A stretch of DNA of 64,000 bases from Nansenia antarctica. Lineage: Eukaryota; Chordata; Actinopteri; Argentiniformes; Microstomatidae. The notes under the pieces are model-generated. The model did not search any database, was not told the DNA's origin, and worked only from the letters and a program-made list of their open reading frames with translations. Location of the stretch: NCBI GenBank assembly GCA_963989245.1, contig CAXDII010000380.1, positions 500,001 through 564,000 on the forward strand. The letters run 5' to 3'. Of the stretch, positions 63,186 to 64,000 are shown piece after piece. The stretch's first letter is position 1, and every line of letters begins with the position of its first letter. Position numbers and translations under genes: made by a program.

Positions 63186-63259
63186 GGCCGGTTAGCTCAG
63201 TTGTTTAGAGCGTCGTGCTAATAACGCGAAGGTCGTGGGTTCGATACCCGTACTGGCCA
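63186..63259 (+). tRNA. tRNA-Ile(AAT), unit 5, D-loop change
   Basis: 74 nt; one conserved D-loop G is T (AGTTGTTTAG) and one T-stem pair is a wobble. Confidence 0.8.
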
Positions 63260-63613
63260 ATTCTTTGGAGGTTTCCATGGCCCTCTGCATATGTCTGGAA
63301 ATAAGCAATGCCGTAACTCCTTGGTTGAAGCAACTGTACTATAATAGCCCTAGTCCCTCATCAAGTTTAGATGTCCACCTTCAACACACACCTGTGGCTA
63401 TTTTACTGAACATATTCCCATGGAGTATAAACATCAGGCTTACAAAGAATCTTTACATGAGGTTCAGAAAAGGTCACTTTCCATACGCAAGCATTTACTG
63501 TGAAGCAATGTTTCGACACAAATTATGGGGGACATACTTTACAAGAAAGGAATAGGCCTGCTGTTCTCCATGTGTCCGTTCAATCCGGCGGTGGGCTTGT
63601 GTCAAAATACAAT

Positions 63614-63686
63614 TGGAGAATGCGGGCATCGATCCCGCTACTTCTCGCATGCTAAGCGAGCGCTATACCATTTGAGCTAATTCCCC
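63614..63686 (-). pseudogene. tRNA-Ala(AGC), unit 5, D-stem change
   Basis: 73 nt; TATAGC for TAGAGC breaks a D-stem pair. Confidence 0.72.
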
Positions 63687-64000
63687 TTCCTATTAAAAGC
63701 TTACAGTGATCTCAAGAAAGAATGCTTTACTATAACCATGTCCTTTTTAGTCAAGAGTTGACCTGTTATTTCACCCCATAATGATACTTGCCATAGGTCA
63801 AGGACCCCAATTGAAATAAGCCAGTGGCTTTCTTGGGTTTTTATCCTGTTAGTTGACCTTGTATGTAATATGTACTTTCATGTACCTACTTCTGCAAATC
63901 TTCTAATAAAGTTTTCAATCAATCAATCAATCAATCAAGGTAATTGTTGGGCTTTGAAAGCATTGTGGTCATTACATCCAGAGTCATACCCCAACTTGAT

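Larger units (their letters stand above)
54620..64000. repeat. Tandem array of about 1.77-kb Ile/Ala tRNA units
   Basis: Ile genes start at 56107, 57878, 59646, 61414 and 63186 (spacing 1771, 1768, 1768, 1772). Units are nearly identical; length differs mainly by an (AATC)n tail after AATAAAGTTTTC, a retroposon 3' end carried in every unit. The first unit has a 173-bp duplication at 55399-55744. The array runs past the window's end. Confidence 0.95.

Noticed and set aside
54620..64000. Repeated 92- and 96-codon frames in each 1.77-kb unit
   Set aside because: They are conserved only because the DNA units are nearly identical. One reads out of the tRNA-Ile flank, and neither shows a domain.

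Overview
The window reads as animal nuclear DNA, most likely from a ray-finned fish. Nothing resembles bacterial operons. It holds a dense nuclear tRNA gene cluster that has been invaded and rearranged by transposable elements of the kinds common in fish: several hAT families, L2/jockey/L1/RLE non-LTR elements, and a Ty3/gypsy element with a PNMA-like Gag. No ordinary single-copy host protein gene is supported. The coding regions I can support are transposon genes, nearly all broken. The species cannot be named from sequence alone.

Layout. 1-3.5 kb: a decayed jockey-type LINE (minus) split by a non-autonomous hAT with perfect 8-bp duplications. 3.5-4.2 kb: an L1-like 3' end. 4.2-5.3 kb: a small retroposon with a membrane/coiled-coil ORF. 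6.0-6.3 kb: a MITE. 6.4-13.55 kb: a gypsy element (partial 5' LTR, gag, pol, no 3' LTR). 13.6-20.9 kb: repeated Ser(GCT)/Pro/Gly(TCC)/Gly(GCC) tRNA units, mostly minus strand, with one Gly gene split by a hAT that itself holds an L2 copy, and a solo LTR. 20.95-26.2 kb: Trp/Lys tRNA units in an inverted (palindromic) arrangement around a gypsy/L2 fragment. 26.2-27.6 and 31.3-34.3 kb: the same Ser/Pro/Gly units in the opposite orientation.

The most interesting object is a 3.6-kb element at 27609-31254. It lies inside a tRNA-Pro gene, is flanked by a 7-bp duplication (GCGCGGG) and has matching ends (GGCCAGTCG... and ...CTCGATTGCC). Two larger relatives lie at 34315-43060 and 49741-54619. All sit in the same orientation against tRNA 3' halves. 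One joins a tRNA-Ala 5' half to a tRNA-Pro 3' half at the same tRNA position (37-43). This looks like a site-specific, tRNA-targeting DNA transposon, comparable to the Dada superfamily. It carries a CRE-containing promoter-like end and exon-like segments.

43.1-49.7 kb: more Ser/Gly/Pro units, a hAT with a frameshifted transposase joining a tRNA-Pro piece to a tRNA-Glu piece, and two 1.4-kb units with Arg(ACG), His(GTG) and Glu(TTC) genes. 54.6-64.0 kb: a tandem array of about 1.77-kb units, each with one Ile(AAT) gene (plus) and one Ala(AGC) gene (minus). The Ile copies are mostly intact and the Ala copies are mostly damaged.

The intact tRNA genes would serve translation through pol III transcription. 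The surplus decayed copies, hybrid tRNA halves and inverted units record birth-and-death evolution driven by unequal exchange and transposon insertion.
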